64,000 bases of DNA, taken from positions 368,501-432,500 of the forward strand of contig JAOPHQ010003977.1 in assembly GCA_030340625.1 (NCBI GenBank), in the 5' to 3' direction. Shown here piece by piece: positions 36,609 through 49,748 of the stretch. Made by a program: the position numbers and the translations under genes. The notes beneath the pieces were generated by a model. That model ran no database searches. It worked only from the letters and a program-made list of their open reading frames with translations, and was not told the DNA's origin. Position 1 is the first letter of the stretch, and each line of letters begins with the position of its first letter. This stretch comes from Merluccius polli. Lineage: Eukaryota > Chordata > Actinopteri > Gadiformes > Merlucciidae.

Positions 36609-37087
36609 GGCTGTGTCCGAAATCATTCACTCAATCTCTACTCCCTACTCATTATCTAGGGATTTCTATGTAGAGGACTATATAGTGTAGTATATAGTCA
36701 TTGCTGTCGCATTATTAAAACGTGCCAGATCAATGTCGGCTGGTGGAGAAACCATAATAAATACCGGCATGCATTTTTTGTGATAAATACATTTATAAAT
36801 TAGCATATTTTCCCTAATTAATAAAATAGAATATATATTATTTATAATAAAATAATTAAGACGTTATTTTCAATGCTCTCCTCCGTGGATGTGCTCTCTT
36901 CCCATTCGTCTGCTGTTTTTCTTTCAGCGCAATGCATGATGGTATATAGTGCTTGATTAGTGACCACCGGTTGTACACTACTTTTCACAATGCATTGTGG
37001 GATATGATGAGTCCACTATATAGGGTATAATACTACAAAATGGCAAACTCACTATATAGTGGACAGTGAGTGATTTTAGACAGAGCC
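36609..37087. mobile_element. MITE, GGCTGTGTCCGAAATCA-type ends
   Basis: The left end GGCTGTGTCCGAAATCATTC is mirrored by the right end GAGTGATTTTAGACAGAGCC. Subterminal CTATATAGTG motifs occur on both sides. This is a common fish MITE design. The length is 479 bp and there is no transposase. Confidence 0.8.
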
Positions 37088-37162
37088 ACATATTAAACAT
37101 ATTAACATGAATAATGGTACTTTGGGTGCTAGTTTTTGTACTAACAATGCTGGGTTTACTAT

Positions 37163-37345
37163 TATTTTTTTTAGTAGACACATTTATCCAAGGAGACTTA
37201 CAGTGAATACAGATATGAGTCTTTTAGGAGCAGGTAGGGCTAAGGTATCATACTAAAGGATGCATACAGGCAGGTAGCTGACTTTGGGGATTGAACCCCA
37301 TAACTTTTGGCTGGGAGTCACAACCACAACACTATCTTGCCCAAT
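37163..37345 (-). mobile_element. V-SINE-like retroposon, near full length
   Basis: TTTAGTAGACACATTTATCC, then AGGAGACTTACAGTGAATAC, then GGGGATTGAACCCCATAAC (reversed B box), then TTTTGGCTGGGAGTC and a TCTTGCCC end. Confidence 0.8.
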
Positions 37346-37584
37346 TATTTGTGTTTTGTTTTCTTAAACCTTCAATCAAGAAAACCTCAAAATTTATTCA
37401 AACTATAACAAGAAGCCAATGGACGGAAGGAGGAATAAGAGGTCATGTGAAATCATCTGTTTGAACCAATAGGAAGTGAGTATTTCTATTTTCTGCTACC
37501 TTATAGACAAACATGCACAAAACAGCATGACAGCTGGACGCAAGATTAAATACAACTAGACCTACATGCAAATAGATCAAGCAA

Positions 37585-37788
<204 letters not shown>

Positions 37789-37989
37789 ACATTAACACTT
37801 TGCTTTGATTCCCTCTGTAGCGCTTTGCTTTTGTTCCCTCCTTTTCTGTTCATATTTCTTCATATACAGTATCTCTCATTTGTTAATCTTTACCCTTGCC
37901 CTTCATGTATCTCATGTTCCTTACATTATTATACATGCAGAATCACTCACCATTCCAACATAGACATTTGCCATAAACACTCTCTTTAC

Positions 37990-38240
37990 GCTTTGCACCC
38001 CTGACAGACAGGAAGAGAATGTCGTGGATCAGATGTTGTCATCTTTTCCAATATCAGTATGAAATTATAGCTGGTGGCGCTCGTGGAAACATGGAGGAGC
38101 AATCAAAACACATGTTGGCCGCTGTTAATCAAATGTGACGTGTGACAGGTTGAAGCAAAGGTCAATATGATGCTGCTGTGTTCGTGTCGCCCCAACCCAT
38201 GAGCCTCTTCATGGCCGACCACATGGACGATATAAGGGTC
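37990..38240. other. no gene; non-repetitive island
   Basis: Balanced-composition sequence between the TA and TG blocks. No coding frame or motif is recognised. Confidence 0.4.
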
Positions 38241-38910
38241 ATCTCTGTCATGCTGTGTATGTGTGTGCGTGAGCTTGTGCATCTATATAAGTTGTGTTTG
38301 ATCACATGGGCATTCATGTGTGAGTTTGCATGTGCGTATATGTGCGATTGCATCCACAATGTTATGTGTGTGCTATGTGTGTGTGTGTGTGTGCGTGTCT
38401 GGTGTGTAAATGAGCGTGCGTGTGTGTGTGCATCCAGCTATGTGGGTGTGAGTTTGTGTGTGTGGGCATATGTAAATCTGTGTGTATTTATGTGTGTGTG
38501 CATCCATGTGTGATATGTTAGGGTGTGAGTGTGCATGTGGTATGTGTGTGTACTAACATAGTGTGTACTATGTTAGTGCTTCTATATATCACTGAACCTA
38601 TGTGAATTTAGCGTGGCATTTGCATGCGTGTGTGTGAACTTGAACTTTTGATGTATGTCCCAGTGGTTTACAGGGTGCAGGGAAACATGCACATGGTCAT
38701 ATAATTTTATACTGTGTGTGTGTGTGTGTGTGCGTGTGTGTGCGTAGACTCACACACATACACTCTCATACCCACATTGATGTGTCTCATGTGTGTGACA
38801 CCACACACGTGCACACGCACATACATACACAAAAAGTCACATCAATTGCGGTATACATGTATGGGGCTGCATGCACACACACACAACCCCCAACATGCAC
38901 CCACACACTA
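38240..38910. repeat. degenerate (TG)n then (CA)n
   Basis: TG-rich with GTGTGCATCCATGTGTG-type units to 38570, a pure TG run at 38713-38748, then CA-rich 38750-38910. The two halves form a loose inverted pair. Confidence 0.88.
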
Positions 38911-39144
38911 GTGCCTATGTGTGTGTGCAGGTATGGCCACTGAACTCCCCCCTTCTTTCTTTTATATACTCTAAGTGTTAACAAGTGACAGCATAATGTG
39001 AAGAAGAGGCAACATGGGAAAGAGATTGGTTGTCACTGTATGGAGGGAGGAGAAACTACCATTGAGATGAATAAAGGTATGAATGTATGAATGCTGAGCT
39101 ACTCAATGCAATACAGCCCTATAATCATACCAGCAGGTATTGTT

Positions 39145-39255
39145 CTTAAGATAAGATACCACTTCATTCATCCCCAAAGGACAATTCAGATGTCACAGCA
39201 GCAAAAAACAGATCAAACACAAATACAAGAATACTGAATATCCACACTACATATA
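39145..39255 (-). mobile_element. LINE 3'-end fragment (tentative)
   Basis: AAGATACCACTTCATTCATC, then CCCAAAGGACAATTCAGATG and TCACAGCAGCAAA resemble the 3' untranslated end of fish non-LTR elements ('TTTATTGTCCCC...GGAAATTCA'). Confidence 0.45.
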
Positions 39256-39949
39256 CACATCTATGGACATAATAAATACCTTAATTTTAAATAATTAAAT
39301 TGAAAATATTTGTCACTGACTGAAAAATTATAGTTTATCAATCAATAACCAGAGACAAAGGCACTGACACGGTGTGATACATGCACACTTAAACACAGAG
39401 AAAGGCACACACAGCCACTGACGGTTGTGATCCATGCACACCTAAAAAAGTCAATGGTACCAATACACTATAAGGACATCTACAGCAGGTTTTAATGCTG
39501 GCCGGACCCATTCACACCCTATATGACCCCCCAAGGAATCAGCGATCAATGTGTGCTAGTTTCCAGATTGCTGTCCAGAGCTGAGAGTTGTCATCTTGAG
39601 GTCATGAGGTCGTTAGCATCAATCAACTGATGAAGAGATGTTTACAAACTCTGAGGAGGTACACATATTCACAACATGTGTGAGCTCCACTGGGTTAGCT
39701 GGGATGGCAGTGTGTATGTATGTGTGTTGAGTTTGTGTGCGTGTGTGTGTGTGTGCTTCGCTCAGTTAGTTTGGCTGGCTGTTGATTTATCTTGACAAAT
39801 CTGAGGTCCATAATGTTACTATACAGTATAGGGTATTAAGGCATGTACTGTATGTATTATCTGTAACCAGAATGTGCATGTGTTGGCATTAGCAGTTGAG
39901 TCCATTAATGCCATTCTGGATTTATGATTGTGTGTAATAATGTGTTTTA

Positions 39950-39954
<5 letters not shown>

Positions 39955-40015
<61 letters not shown>

Positions 40016-40040
40016 TGTGTGTGTGTGTAGTGTGTGTGTG
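39955..40040. repeat. (TG)n microsatellite
   Basis: About 40 TG units with TC and TA interruptions. Confidence 0.96.
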
Positions 40041-40339
40041 TCTATTCATGTGACTGTATCTCTCAATGTTTGCATTAGTCGTGTTAGAGGTGCCAGCATG
40101 TGTGGGTATGTCTCGGACGTGGCCTCTGCATGCATTAGAATAGGTGTCAGTTCATACCATCCATTTGCCACCCCTCCAATATCTCTCTCTGTATCCATTA
40201 TCTTGCTCTATATCTACCCCCACAGCCATCCATTTGCTAATGGGAGGAATGCCTGGCGAGCAGTTCAAGCAGCAACAAGTCAACAACAAGACTATGAACA
40301 TGTATTAATGTTGATTGATGATGATCATCTGTCAACGTG

Positions 40340-41440
40340 AACCTCTGGATATGTAGAGTTAGCCAACCTGAATGATTGGGTAGTTATTGGTCCTGCTGGT
40401 ATTCATGTGGATTGTGGGCGTAGCAACCACACCTTGATATATATAGCAAGGCACACACCAGCAGGTCCTGTCGCATTACATTAATGCTATTTTATATATT
40501 CTCCACACACAAAAAATGCCACCATAACCTTTTCTGTACATTGAGCATTTCTGCGGTAATAAAAATGTATTTCACCAATGAAACGCTTTATCTCATGTAG
40601 CTAAATATCTATATCCACCACACACGTTAGAATAACACTGTAAGATTTACGACTGGCATAATGCAATCTGTATTTCTGGTTGCAAACCATTCAACATACA
40701 GTATAAAATGCATTTATGTATTTCCACAAAAATAAAGAGTGGCCTCATTTTATCACTATAGATTTATGTGATGGGGAACCCTGATAAGCCCAATTCCTAA
40801 CTAGATTCAAATAATAAAATAATAAAAAAAGAGGGACCAAATTAAGAAATACTTACACTTGAATATCACCAACCTAAAAATAGTGCCAAATGCCCTTGAC
40901 CTTTTCCTCAGACGTTGATGAATGAAGATGCGATATAGCCTCCAACATCTCCCCTCAGCCCCACCAGAGAGACGATTACCTGGTTTCACCAGAATATCAT
41001 CTGGAGGTTGAGAGCTGGGATGACCTTTAGAGCCGACCAACGTGTGTTCCTAAGCACACATATGAACTGTCTTCTCCTGTGAATCCAGCGGGCTGATCCA
41101 AGATATCCGTGTGATAGTTTTCTGACAGTGCTGTGTGTGAAATATTGCAGAAATTGCGAACATATCTTAGTAATAATGTGTGTGACATTTTTTCCTACAA
41201 AGTTGGAATGTCTTGAATTTGTGGTTTGAGGTGTGACTTTGTCTCAAAGACAAAATGACATACATGATAAAAGAGATATATGACATTGGTCTTCAGAATA
41301 GGAGGGAAATAAGCAGAGAGAAAGAAAGAACCAATCACAGAAAAGAAAGCCAGAGATAGAAATAATCATGCATAATAGATGCTTTCTGCCCTAAAATAAA
41401 CACAAAGGTGTCCTTCTGAAGGCCGAATGCATTTAAGTTG
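40340..41440. other. no gene seen
   Basis: AT-rich intronic sequence. The 40807-41040 minus frame has a GT at a CCAG|GTAATC boundary but no recognised protein content. Confidence 0.4.
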
Positions 41441-42006
41441 CATAAGGGCTTGCAGTTTGTATGTTCTCCCCATGTTCACGTGGGTTTCCTCCGGGTGCTC
41501 CGGTGTTTCGCAAATGTCCTCCGGGTGCCCCAGTTTCCACACCACAAAATATGCAAGTTAACACTCCTGCCCGGTTGCCCATAACCAAGGCAAGTCAACA
41601 CTCCTGCCCTGCTGCCCATAACCAAGGCAAGTCAACACTCCTGCCCTGCTGCCCATAACCAAGGCAAGTCAACACTCCTGCCTTGCTGCCAATAACCAAG
41701 ACAAGTTGACACTCCTGCCCTGCTGCCCATAACCAAGACAAGTCAACAATCCTGCCCTGCTGCCCATAACCAAGGCAAGTTAACACTCCTGTCCTGCTTA
41801 TCAGCAAGACAAGTTAACTCTCCTGTCCTGCCCATAACCAAGGCAAGTTAAGACTCTTGCCCTGCCCATCACCAATACAAGTTAATACTATCTTGCCCTG
41901 CTGCCCATAACCAAGGAAAGGGCGCTTAAACTGGAGTTGGTTCCCTGGCGCTACCCTTGTGGCAGGCAGCCCACTGCTCCTAGCATAGGATGGGTAAATA
42001 AAGTAT

Positions 42007-42020
<14 letters not shown>
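41440..42020. repeat. dispersed repeat with internal 37-bp VNTR
   Basis: The left part GTATGTTCTCCCCATGTTCA and GGGTTTCCTCCGGGTGCTCC, and the right part GGTTCCCTGGCGCTACC with GCCCACTGCTCCTAGCATAG, are halves of a repeat widespread in fish. Between them, from about 41560 to 41925, lies a 37-bp tandem array (AACCAAGGCAAGTCAACACT, then CCTGCCCTGCTGCCCAT), about nine units. Later units are shortened. Confidence 0.75.

Positions 42021-42048
<28 letters not shown>
42008..42048. repeat. (CAT)n microsatellite
   Basis: About 13 ATC/CAT units. Confidence 0.97.
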
Positions 42049-42059
42049 TGTGAGATGAG

Positions 42060-42680
42060 ATGAGAGCTGGCCATGCCCTACCATTCAGGCCTCTTTAGGC
42101 AAGGTAGGCTGTGGGGACAATGGAGAGTGTACCCTGACTGAGGCCACAGCAGAACCAGGAAAGTCCTATGGGTCAATAGTAAACTGATTAGGAACATTTG
42201 GGAAAGCTGTTATGTCTAGTGCAGAGTAACAAATACAATTGCTATAGTTGGAAATATTTATGACAAAGGCAGGTGTTTCATAGTGGTCCATAATCTAATT
42301 CCCTTCTATTTTATCTACCTAATACCTGTCAAAAATCATCCATCAGCCTTACACCGTAAGGCTGTGCACAGTAAGCACTAAACAGAAGAACAAAACAACT
42401 CATTATTAGACAGATATAGTTGACAGGAGACAGAGTTTAACAAATAGGTTGTTTGTAATGTAATGTTTATGAGTAGTAATCAATTATATTTTCAAATATA
42501 AAAAACATAAATACAAAAATTACAAAATTCTAAGCAAGATACGGTTTCAGCGGTGGTGTGTGTATTGGACTGTAGGGTCAGTTAGCAAGGGGGGTTAGGG
42601 TTTAGCAAGAGAGCCATAGAGAGCTACAATGATTGAGTTCACTGATGGCCATAACAGCTTATTTGTATTGTCTAACCTTT
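42060..42680. other. no gene seen
   Basis: AT-rich sequence with no recognised feature. Confidence 0.5.
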
Positions 42681-42685
42681 AAAAT

Positions 42686-42931
42686 GAAGAGCTCTTTTCC
42701 AAAACGCATTAAATCCATTTTGAGAGTTTTCAGGAAAACACATTCTTTTACCTAGACCCACACATGTTTTGGTTAGAAACGGCATCTTGCAGTACATTTT
42801 AAACAAGGAAATATAGTGATTTGGCGTGAAATGTTGATGGAGCAGTGAATAGGTTCAGTGCACAGCAAAATGGCATAATAAACTCATTTTTTTAAATTTG
42901 GTGTTTAATGCGTTTTGGAAAAGAGCTCTTC
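42686..42931. mobile_element. foldback element, 28-bp near-perfect inverted ends
   Basis: The left end GAAGAGCTCTTTTCCAAAAC and GCATTAAA is the exact reverse complement of the right end (TTTAATGCGTTTTGGAAAAG, then AGCTCTTC). The element is 246 bp. GAGCTC sits inside each end. Confidence 0.85.
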
Positions 42932-42934
42932 AAA

Positions 42935-43730
42935 TACAAAATTCCCCAGGAGTGGTATTGTCCACGCTAGGGATACTGGGCTTCGGTCTACAGTGTTATT
43001 AATGCTAATACATGCTGGTACAATTATGCTAATTCAATAGTTATGGCCTACCAGCTTTGCTTGTATTCAGTATAGGCGCCTGGAGATTCCCCATAATTGT
43101 CCTTCTGGATTGATTTTCACTCTACGGTGGTGTTCACTCAACAAATGTACTTGTTACAATTGTATGTTCAATACACTGTATTGAAAGGTCTCATAAGCAA
43201 ATAGCGTAGGCCTATGTTTATTGAAAAGGCTAATATGCTAGAATCATGATAGTTTTTTACCAGGTTATGTACAGATATTTAATAATCTGTTATTTTAGAA
43301 AACAAAACATTACAAAATAAATAATTATTCTATTTAATCCCATTCAGAGGCTTCAACCCACCCATGTCATGTCTGAGGTAATATATTCATAATTGGTTTG
43401 TAAGACTCATTACACCACTGCCGTTATTGAGAAGCTCAGAATAATCACTCATTGAGGTATCTTGATAAACCCACATGCATAGTAAGGAAATAACACAAGG
43501 CTGGAGCAACAATGGTGAAGCTTTTTCCAAATTAGATATTGGATCTGGGTTTGCTGCTCGCCTCAATGGAATACAGAGATTTGTTTTGGCCTTGGTGTGT
43601 ACTAATTATAAATTTGGCTGCAAACGATTAGGTGCAAACTTATGGAGCGGCCTTAGTTTACCTTAGTGAGTTAGTGTAACCTTAATGCTTTGCAATCTTA
43701 GCTAATTTTAGGGAATTGGTACACCTTTTG
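42935..43730. other. no gene seen
   Basis: AT-rich intronic sequence. The 63-codon frame at 43475-43666 has no recognised domain. Confidence 0.45.
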
Positions 43731-43732
43731 CC

Positions 43733-44060
43733 GAGTTCACACTACAAGATTTTAAGCCCGATTTTCCACTCGCCAACATATTCTGGAGCTCTACGATTAA
43801 AAACCCAAATCGGAGGCAAATCGGTGTTAAGTCAGGGATCATAAATCGGCACTCGATTGCTATGTGTGAACTACCAACGACCAACGACACAATCAAAGTG
43901 ACTCCGATGCCCCGCCGACGTCTGCCAGACATCTAGCAGGCTACATATCTGGACATGTCAGCAACTAGCAGTGAGTGCGTCAACTACTACATCAATGGTG
44001 TCGACGCACTACAGCCAATGACAACGCACGATCGTAACACACCGGGCATTGCCCAGTATG
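43733..44060. mobile_element. MITE-like dispersed element
   Basis: It begins GAGTTCACACTACAAGATTT and contains CCCGATTTTCCACTCGCC, AAGTCAGGGATCATAAATCG, TGTGAACTACCAACGA and CTAGCAGTGAGTGCGTCAAC. I recognise this block as a recurrent fish repeat. The right boundary is uncertain. Confidence 0.55.
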
Positions 44061-44410
44061 CCCAATGGCCAGTCCAGCCCTGCTAGCTGGGTGGGGAATG
44101 CTGAATTCTGCATTCAGTTGTCTCCATCCAGCTAGCATTTAGAAGCAAGATGGCCACTAGGTGTAAAAGGCCCATTGCAATTTGTTCCCTGAATCTGGGG
44201 GTCTGTGACTTTATGAATTTAGTCATCTGCCACCCAGAGCTAGAACATCTGAGGACACTGTGAAAAAAATGTCAAATTGAACGTCCTCCAGAAAGAAAAA
44301 AGTACAAAAATTGGGTTTCAGTTACAGACTCAAAATGCCTTCACAGTACCATATTGGACAAAACCGCCTCTCTAAGCTCTCAAAACACAAGAAACCATTT
44401 GGAAATAGAA

Positions 44411-44460
44411 GAACCTGGAGCAGCAACACCAAACCCTTTCTGTGTTGCTGCTCCAGGTTC
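44411..44460. other. perfect 19-bp-stem hairpin
   Basis: GAACCTGGAGCAGCAACAC (44411-44429), a 12-nt loop, then the exact reverse complement (44442-44460). It lies in a stretch that could be transposon-derived. The stem length is at the low end for a microRNA precursor. Confidence 0.9.
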
Positions 44461-44585
44461 TCAAGCTGTCGTGCTATTTCCCCGTCAATATACACTAGTG
44501 TTTTTGTGTTTGGTTTTTCTGTTTTTCTATGTTTTTAAAATATCTTTTAAAGTGCACCTGGATAAGTGCTTCACAAAGAAATCAT

Positions 44586-44586
<1 letters not shown>

Positions 44587-44621
<35 letters not shown>

Positions 44622-44646
44622 ATGATTATTATTATTATTATTATTA
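44587..44646. repeat. (GAT)n/(TAT)n microsatellite
   Basis: GAT units followed by TTA units. Confidence 0.96.
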
Positions 44647-45011
44647 CAGGGTAATCTTAAGCATGCATTCAGTATAATGCTAAACTAAATGCCTGCAACT
44701 GTTAGGTGAGGCTTTGTGGGATTTGGATAAGAGGGTCATATGGGAACTGTCGTGTATGTATATCTCACACACACCAGAGGGATGTACATAAACAGATAAA
44801 GCCAATCTGCCCCACCCCCATTCTTCCTTTAGGTTTAACGAGAGAGGAGATGCTCAATAGTGTACTCCACCCCTTCCTCTCCTCCCCTCCTCCCCTCCCT
44901 CTCCTCTGCCTTCTCCTCCCCTCTAATCTTTCTGCTAACAGAAACCTCATAAAGGACCAGTCAATTATTGACCGGATAACTAAACATTTGAAGTATGAGG
45001 TAAAGCGGTAA

Positions 45012-45530
<519 letters not shown>

Positions 45531-45594
45531 AAAGTGAGAGAGATGGAAAGCAGTATTTCCCATTTGAACTTGTGCAAAGAGGATGGGCCATTAC

Positions 45595-45635
45595 AACCAC
45601 CACCCCCCCCCTCCTCCTCCTTCTCCTCCTTCTCC
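45595..45635. repeat. C-run and (CTC)n tract
   Basis: CCACCCCCCCC followed by CTCCTCCTCCTTCTCCTCC on the plus strand. Confidence 0.85.
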
Positions 45636-45779
45636 CGAGAGGTTGAGATAATGGAAATCTAACTTTCATCAGAGAGAGGCCAAAGAGCTTACACCAAGGG
45701 CTGTATATATAGAGATGAGCAAGGGAGAGCATACTGTGTGGGTATGCTCTGGTATTCATTCACAATGAAGTAGGTGATT

Positions 45780-46067
45780 AAAACACTACAAAATATTGCA
45801 CAACAAACGTGATATTTCATCATGATTATTATGACCGTGTGAGTCAGTTAGCGAGCCAGAGTCTCATTTGAATTATATTTTACTTTGAAAGGTTTTTTTT
45901 TGTTATCACTGCGGCAGCAAAGCAGTTCTTTTCAGTTTGCTGTGCTCTAAATGTTAGCAACCTGAATCTTCAACACACCACCTTCCTCCTGTCAACAAAT
46001 GACTTTATCATTGAACTGACTGATGAACAGTTCAGTTCTGCTTGTTCACCCAAAATATTCTATTTTG
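45780..46067. other. no gene seen
   Basis: AT-rich sequence with a T9 run at 45893. No other feature. Confidence 0.5.
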
Positions 46068-46093
46068 AACATTATGCATGCATGCATAATGTT
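46068..46093. other. 26-bp perfect palindrome
   Basis: AACATTATGCATG followed directly by its reverse complement, with no loop. It includes overlapping ATGCAT cores. Confidence 0.9.
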
Positions 46094-46099
46094 TTAGGT

Positions 46100-47935
46100 C
46101 TATACATTTGATTCTAAACGTTCTGTTTCTGAGTTAGGTTTTTAAAATGTGAATGTATTTTTTGCTGTGCCGTGACGGAAGTGTGCCTTCATCACATTTC
46201 ACGCCAGCTGTGACCAAAATGTATTACTATCTGCTGTCAGGTGTTGAACCTTCAAGCTGCGGTGATTGTGTTGACAAAACAACAACAGTTCAAAACATAC
46301 AGGTGTGTTTTGAAACTGTGCCATGAGCCATGCTTGGGATGGTTGGCTCGGCTAGTTCGTAACTGAATGATTGTCTTAAATGATGACTCATTCTCATTGC
46401 TCAGCTCCACCAAAGCCATCAGTGTCACATCTAATGAGTGTTCCCTCAACGTTTTAATCCGGCTGGGAAACACAGAAGTTATAATGATACAAAGGAAGGT
46501 GCTCCACAGCCACCGGACGAGGTGCATCCGACGGCTCCGTCCAATCCAAACCAAAAAATCGCCAAGCTTCAATCGTGAACGCTAGCGTCAACTCACCACT
46601 TTCACTCATAAATAATAATTGACTCTTCCTGTGGAGCACGTAATCTATGACGTGACGCCGATGGTGACGCACCACAGCATTTTCAGTGGCGCTCCGCGGT
46701 CATGTGGCCTAATAGCACAAGGAGACGTGAAGGTCCATTACGACTACAACACTATTAAAACTAGAAGACTACAATACTTCTGTTAAGATGGACACACTGT
46801 AAGACTGTACACTTAGATGGAAGACATCTCTATCGACTCTCTATCGCAGCATCTCTATGCTCCATTGTCGATTTGTGTTGGAAATGAAATTGTCCAACGT
46901 GTGAAGTTGTTGAACGCCACCAGGAAACACGTCTGAAGGCATTCACACCACACGTTTGGATTTCCAAGCCTGATGAAGTCATTGAGGCAGCCTGAAGGCT
47001 GTTATTACGAGAGCACAATCTAATAAAAACACTACAAGTGTATTGCCATCTATTTAGGGTAGAAAGTGCTTTATGAATGTGTTAAACAGAGCTTGGTCTT
47101 CACAGGCAGCCAATAAAAGCACATGCGTTAGACATCAGACGTTTTCATACCAGGATTGGGTGGCAGTTGATGTGGTGTGACAAAATGTATTATTTCAGCA
47201 CGAGGAAACCACATCAATCTTGGTTACGCCCAATATACCTGCTGCCATTCATCAATGTGTATGTGGAATAAAACACTGGAGAGAGTTTCATAAATCAGAA
47301 ACACGGTTTTCACGTCAACATTTACAAGAGTCTACCGGACATTAATAACATGATGAATGAGGGCTATTGTGCATGAAAAGTTGTGCATGAATGTAAAAGA
47401 TTACCATGCATCTGTTGCGGTACAAAAATCCCCCACGATATCACGTGCACATGAGTGATATTAATGACCGGTGTCTCATCTCTGGGCTCACTAAGCAGTC
47501 CTACGAAATCAGCTTGACCAGTGATGCAGCACTTAGTAAAGATGTCTCCTTTTCTTATTAATAACATAAATAACATTAATAATGTATTTAGTGTGTAAGG
47601 CTCCTTCAATGGTTTGTAGCTGTTTTTTTTGTTTTTGATTTTAGCATGTGAAGCACTTTGTAGGCAACAGTTCTAGGTATTTAGGATTAGGAAACCCCCA
47701 TTAGACCTATATATATATATATATATACTGTATATATACACACATTAAAAACCTTGTATTTCTTGTGTGTATTAACATAGCTGCATGTATCACATATATC
47801 ATCTAGAGATACTTTTTTCCCACCTGTATGAATTAGCTCATAATGTTGCGTAATCCTCAGGGGACTCATCCATATGGTCTAGTGTGTAGAGGGAGAAAAC
47901 ACACAAACAGACTAGGGACTCTACTGAATAAACTC
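46100..47935. other. no gene seen
   Basis: Mixed sequence. 46240-46740 is CpG-richer and open in two minus frames (46252-46572, 46454-46675) without a recognised family. It may be a decayed element. A (TA)n run lies at 47708-47738. Confidence 0.4.
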
Positions 47936-48350
47936 CTGATAGTCCGATTCCCAGGTCCCCTCTAAAAATGACACGTGTTACATTTCAAGGCAAACCAACT
48001 ATAATTACCGCCATGACTTACGTACTATTAAGTAGTTACACACCCAGGTACGCAGGATTCTCGTGCTGTTGTGTATTTCTGTATATGTGTTCGTTAAAAT
48101 ACACGATTACAATGTGATCAAGACAATTTGATGCATTTTATGAATCAGTTTGATTTTATAGTCACTACATTAAAGATCAAGCGTGGCTGGTTTTAGTACA
48201 CACTTAAGAAGCTATATTAAAGGAATGCACCGGCTCACCAATTCTGATACAAAATCAAGCACACCCCTAATTCTGACATTGGGGGAATAATGTAAGCCTT
48301 GAAACGTAACACGTGACATTTTTAGCAGGACCTGGGAATCGGATTATTAG
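47936..48350. mobile_element. foldback MITE with about 53-bp inverted ends
   Basis: The left arm (47939-47991: AGTCCGATTCCCAGGTCC, CTAAAAATGACACGTGTTAC, TTTCAAGGC) is mirrored by the right arm (48296-48347). Only a few mismatches and one small gap separate the arms. A CACGTG core lies in each arm. Confidence 0.85.
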
Positions 48351-49130
48351 GTCATTTTGCTGTTTCATCAGTTCATCGGTTGGTCCAAAGAAATATAAAA
48401 AACAAAAATTAATGAAAATGTGGAAAAAAGCTTTTTTCCATATTTGGTTCAGCAAGCATATTGAAAGACATTTGAAAAAACTTCAAGTTGTCACTGATTG
48501 AAAATATGAAAAGTTTAGAAACTTGAAACGTGTCAAGATCTGATGTGACAAAGGCAATGCAGTTGCCAATGCTGTGGACCCATTCTGACTTTTGAGTACT
48601 GTTGTAATTATGCTGTAATTTCCTTCAATTTAATATGAATAATATAATAATAACATTCCTTGTAAACAGAGTAACTACTAGTGGCACCAGTCATCCATGA
48701 CCTCTTTCTGTCAAACTATCGCTTTCTGTCAAACTATCTACGACTATCAAGCTCAATCTATATTTACTTTTCAACCGACACTTTCACGCTCTACACTCAC
48801 ACACAGAACATGTGAGCATCACTGTCTTCACTGTGACGGTTGTTTATATTGATTTGCGCGATTGTTGTGTTGTGGGTGGGTGGGGGGGGCGTGGGTGATG
48901 AGTCACCTTATGAGTCATCCCGTGCTACATGTCGCACACCTGTCCCCTTTAATGACGGTTACCACGACGACTGTCCTGTGGGCTGCTGTCTCGGCCGAGT
49001 GAGTGGCAGAGATAGAGGGGGCGAGTGATGAATGGAATAAGAGGGGAGTGACAGTCTTTGAGTGGCGGAGACAGCAGTTGCTGCCAGGCCCTGAGTAACC
49101 TTAACTTGTGTCCCATGAGGATGAAATGTT
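48351..49130. other. no gene seen
   Basis: AT-rich to 48830, then G-rich (G8 run at 48880-48888). An open frame at 48840-49028 has no recognised domain. Confidence 0.45.
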
Positions 49131-49132
49131 AG

Positions 49133-49748
49133 GTCGTTTTCACGTTAGGTACGGTTGCTTCGTAGCGTGCCCGAGTATGATTGCCCCTCCACTCCCCCCG
49201 CCTGGTCAGCGCTCACATGGTAATGTTGGTGACTTGCGTATTTCCACGCTCAGATACAGTGGGTGGCGGTATGCACCTAGCTGGTTTGCAAGTCGCCAAT
49301 TAACTCAAACGAGAAGAAGAGCACACTACAGGGCATTTGTTTATGTCATCCAAGATCCAGTGCCCATACAATGGAGTCGACCTTCGCGCTATGCCTACTA
49401 TTATTGATATTTTGGAGACAATGCTAACGACCCTCTCGCCTGCCTTCCTACTTTATCAGCTATTCAGTTCAGTTCAGCTCAGAGGATAAGATTGGTGCGT
49501 GCTGAACACAGACGCAGATATGCAGAATAGCAGACCACTTCCGTGTTTTGGTACAGTTAGCGTTTACAACTGATGCAAACCGCACCCAAGTACACATGAA
49601 CCGTACTCGAGACCACCTTTTCAAGTGGACTCAGGTATGGACTCAGGTATGGACTTAGTGGGCATGGTACACAGTGTTCACACTAATCATAACGAACTGA
49701 ACTTTGGGGTCAAGTGTACTTGGATCCGGGTCCCTAGTGTGAAACCTT
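49133..49748. mobile_element. MITE-like element, TTTCAC(A/G)-type ends
   Basis: CGTTTTCACGTTAGGTACG at the left is mirrored by GTCCCTAGTGTGAAACC at the right. The interior includes GTAGCGTGCCCGAGTATGAT and CGCCTGGTCAGCGCTCACAT, a block I associate with recurrent fish elements. Confidence 0.55.

Noticed and set aside
40807..41040. Minus-strand exon ending CCAG|GTAATC
   Set aside because: The protein content is unrecognised, and the phase does not fit between receptor exons A and B, which already join perfectly.
46252..46675. Transposase-like protein on the minus strand
   Set aside because: Two overlapping frames lack any catalytic or DNA-binding motif that I can identify.
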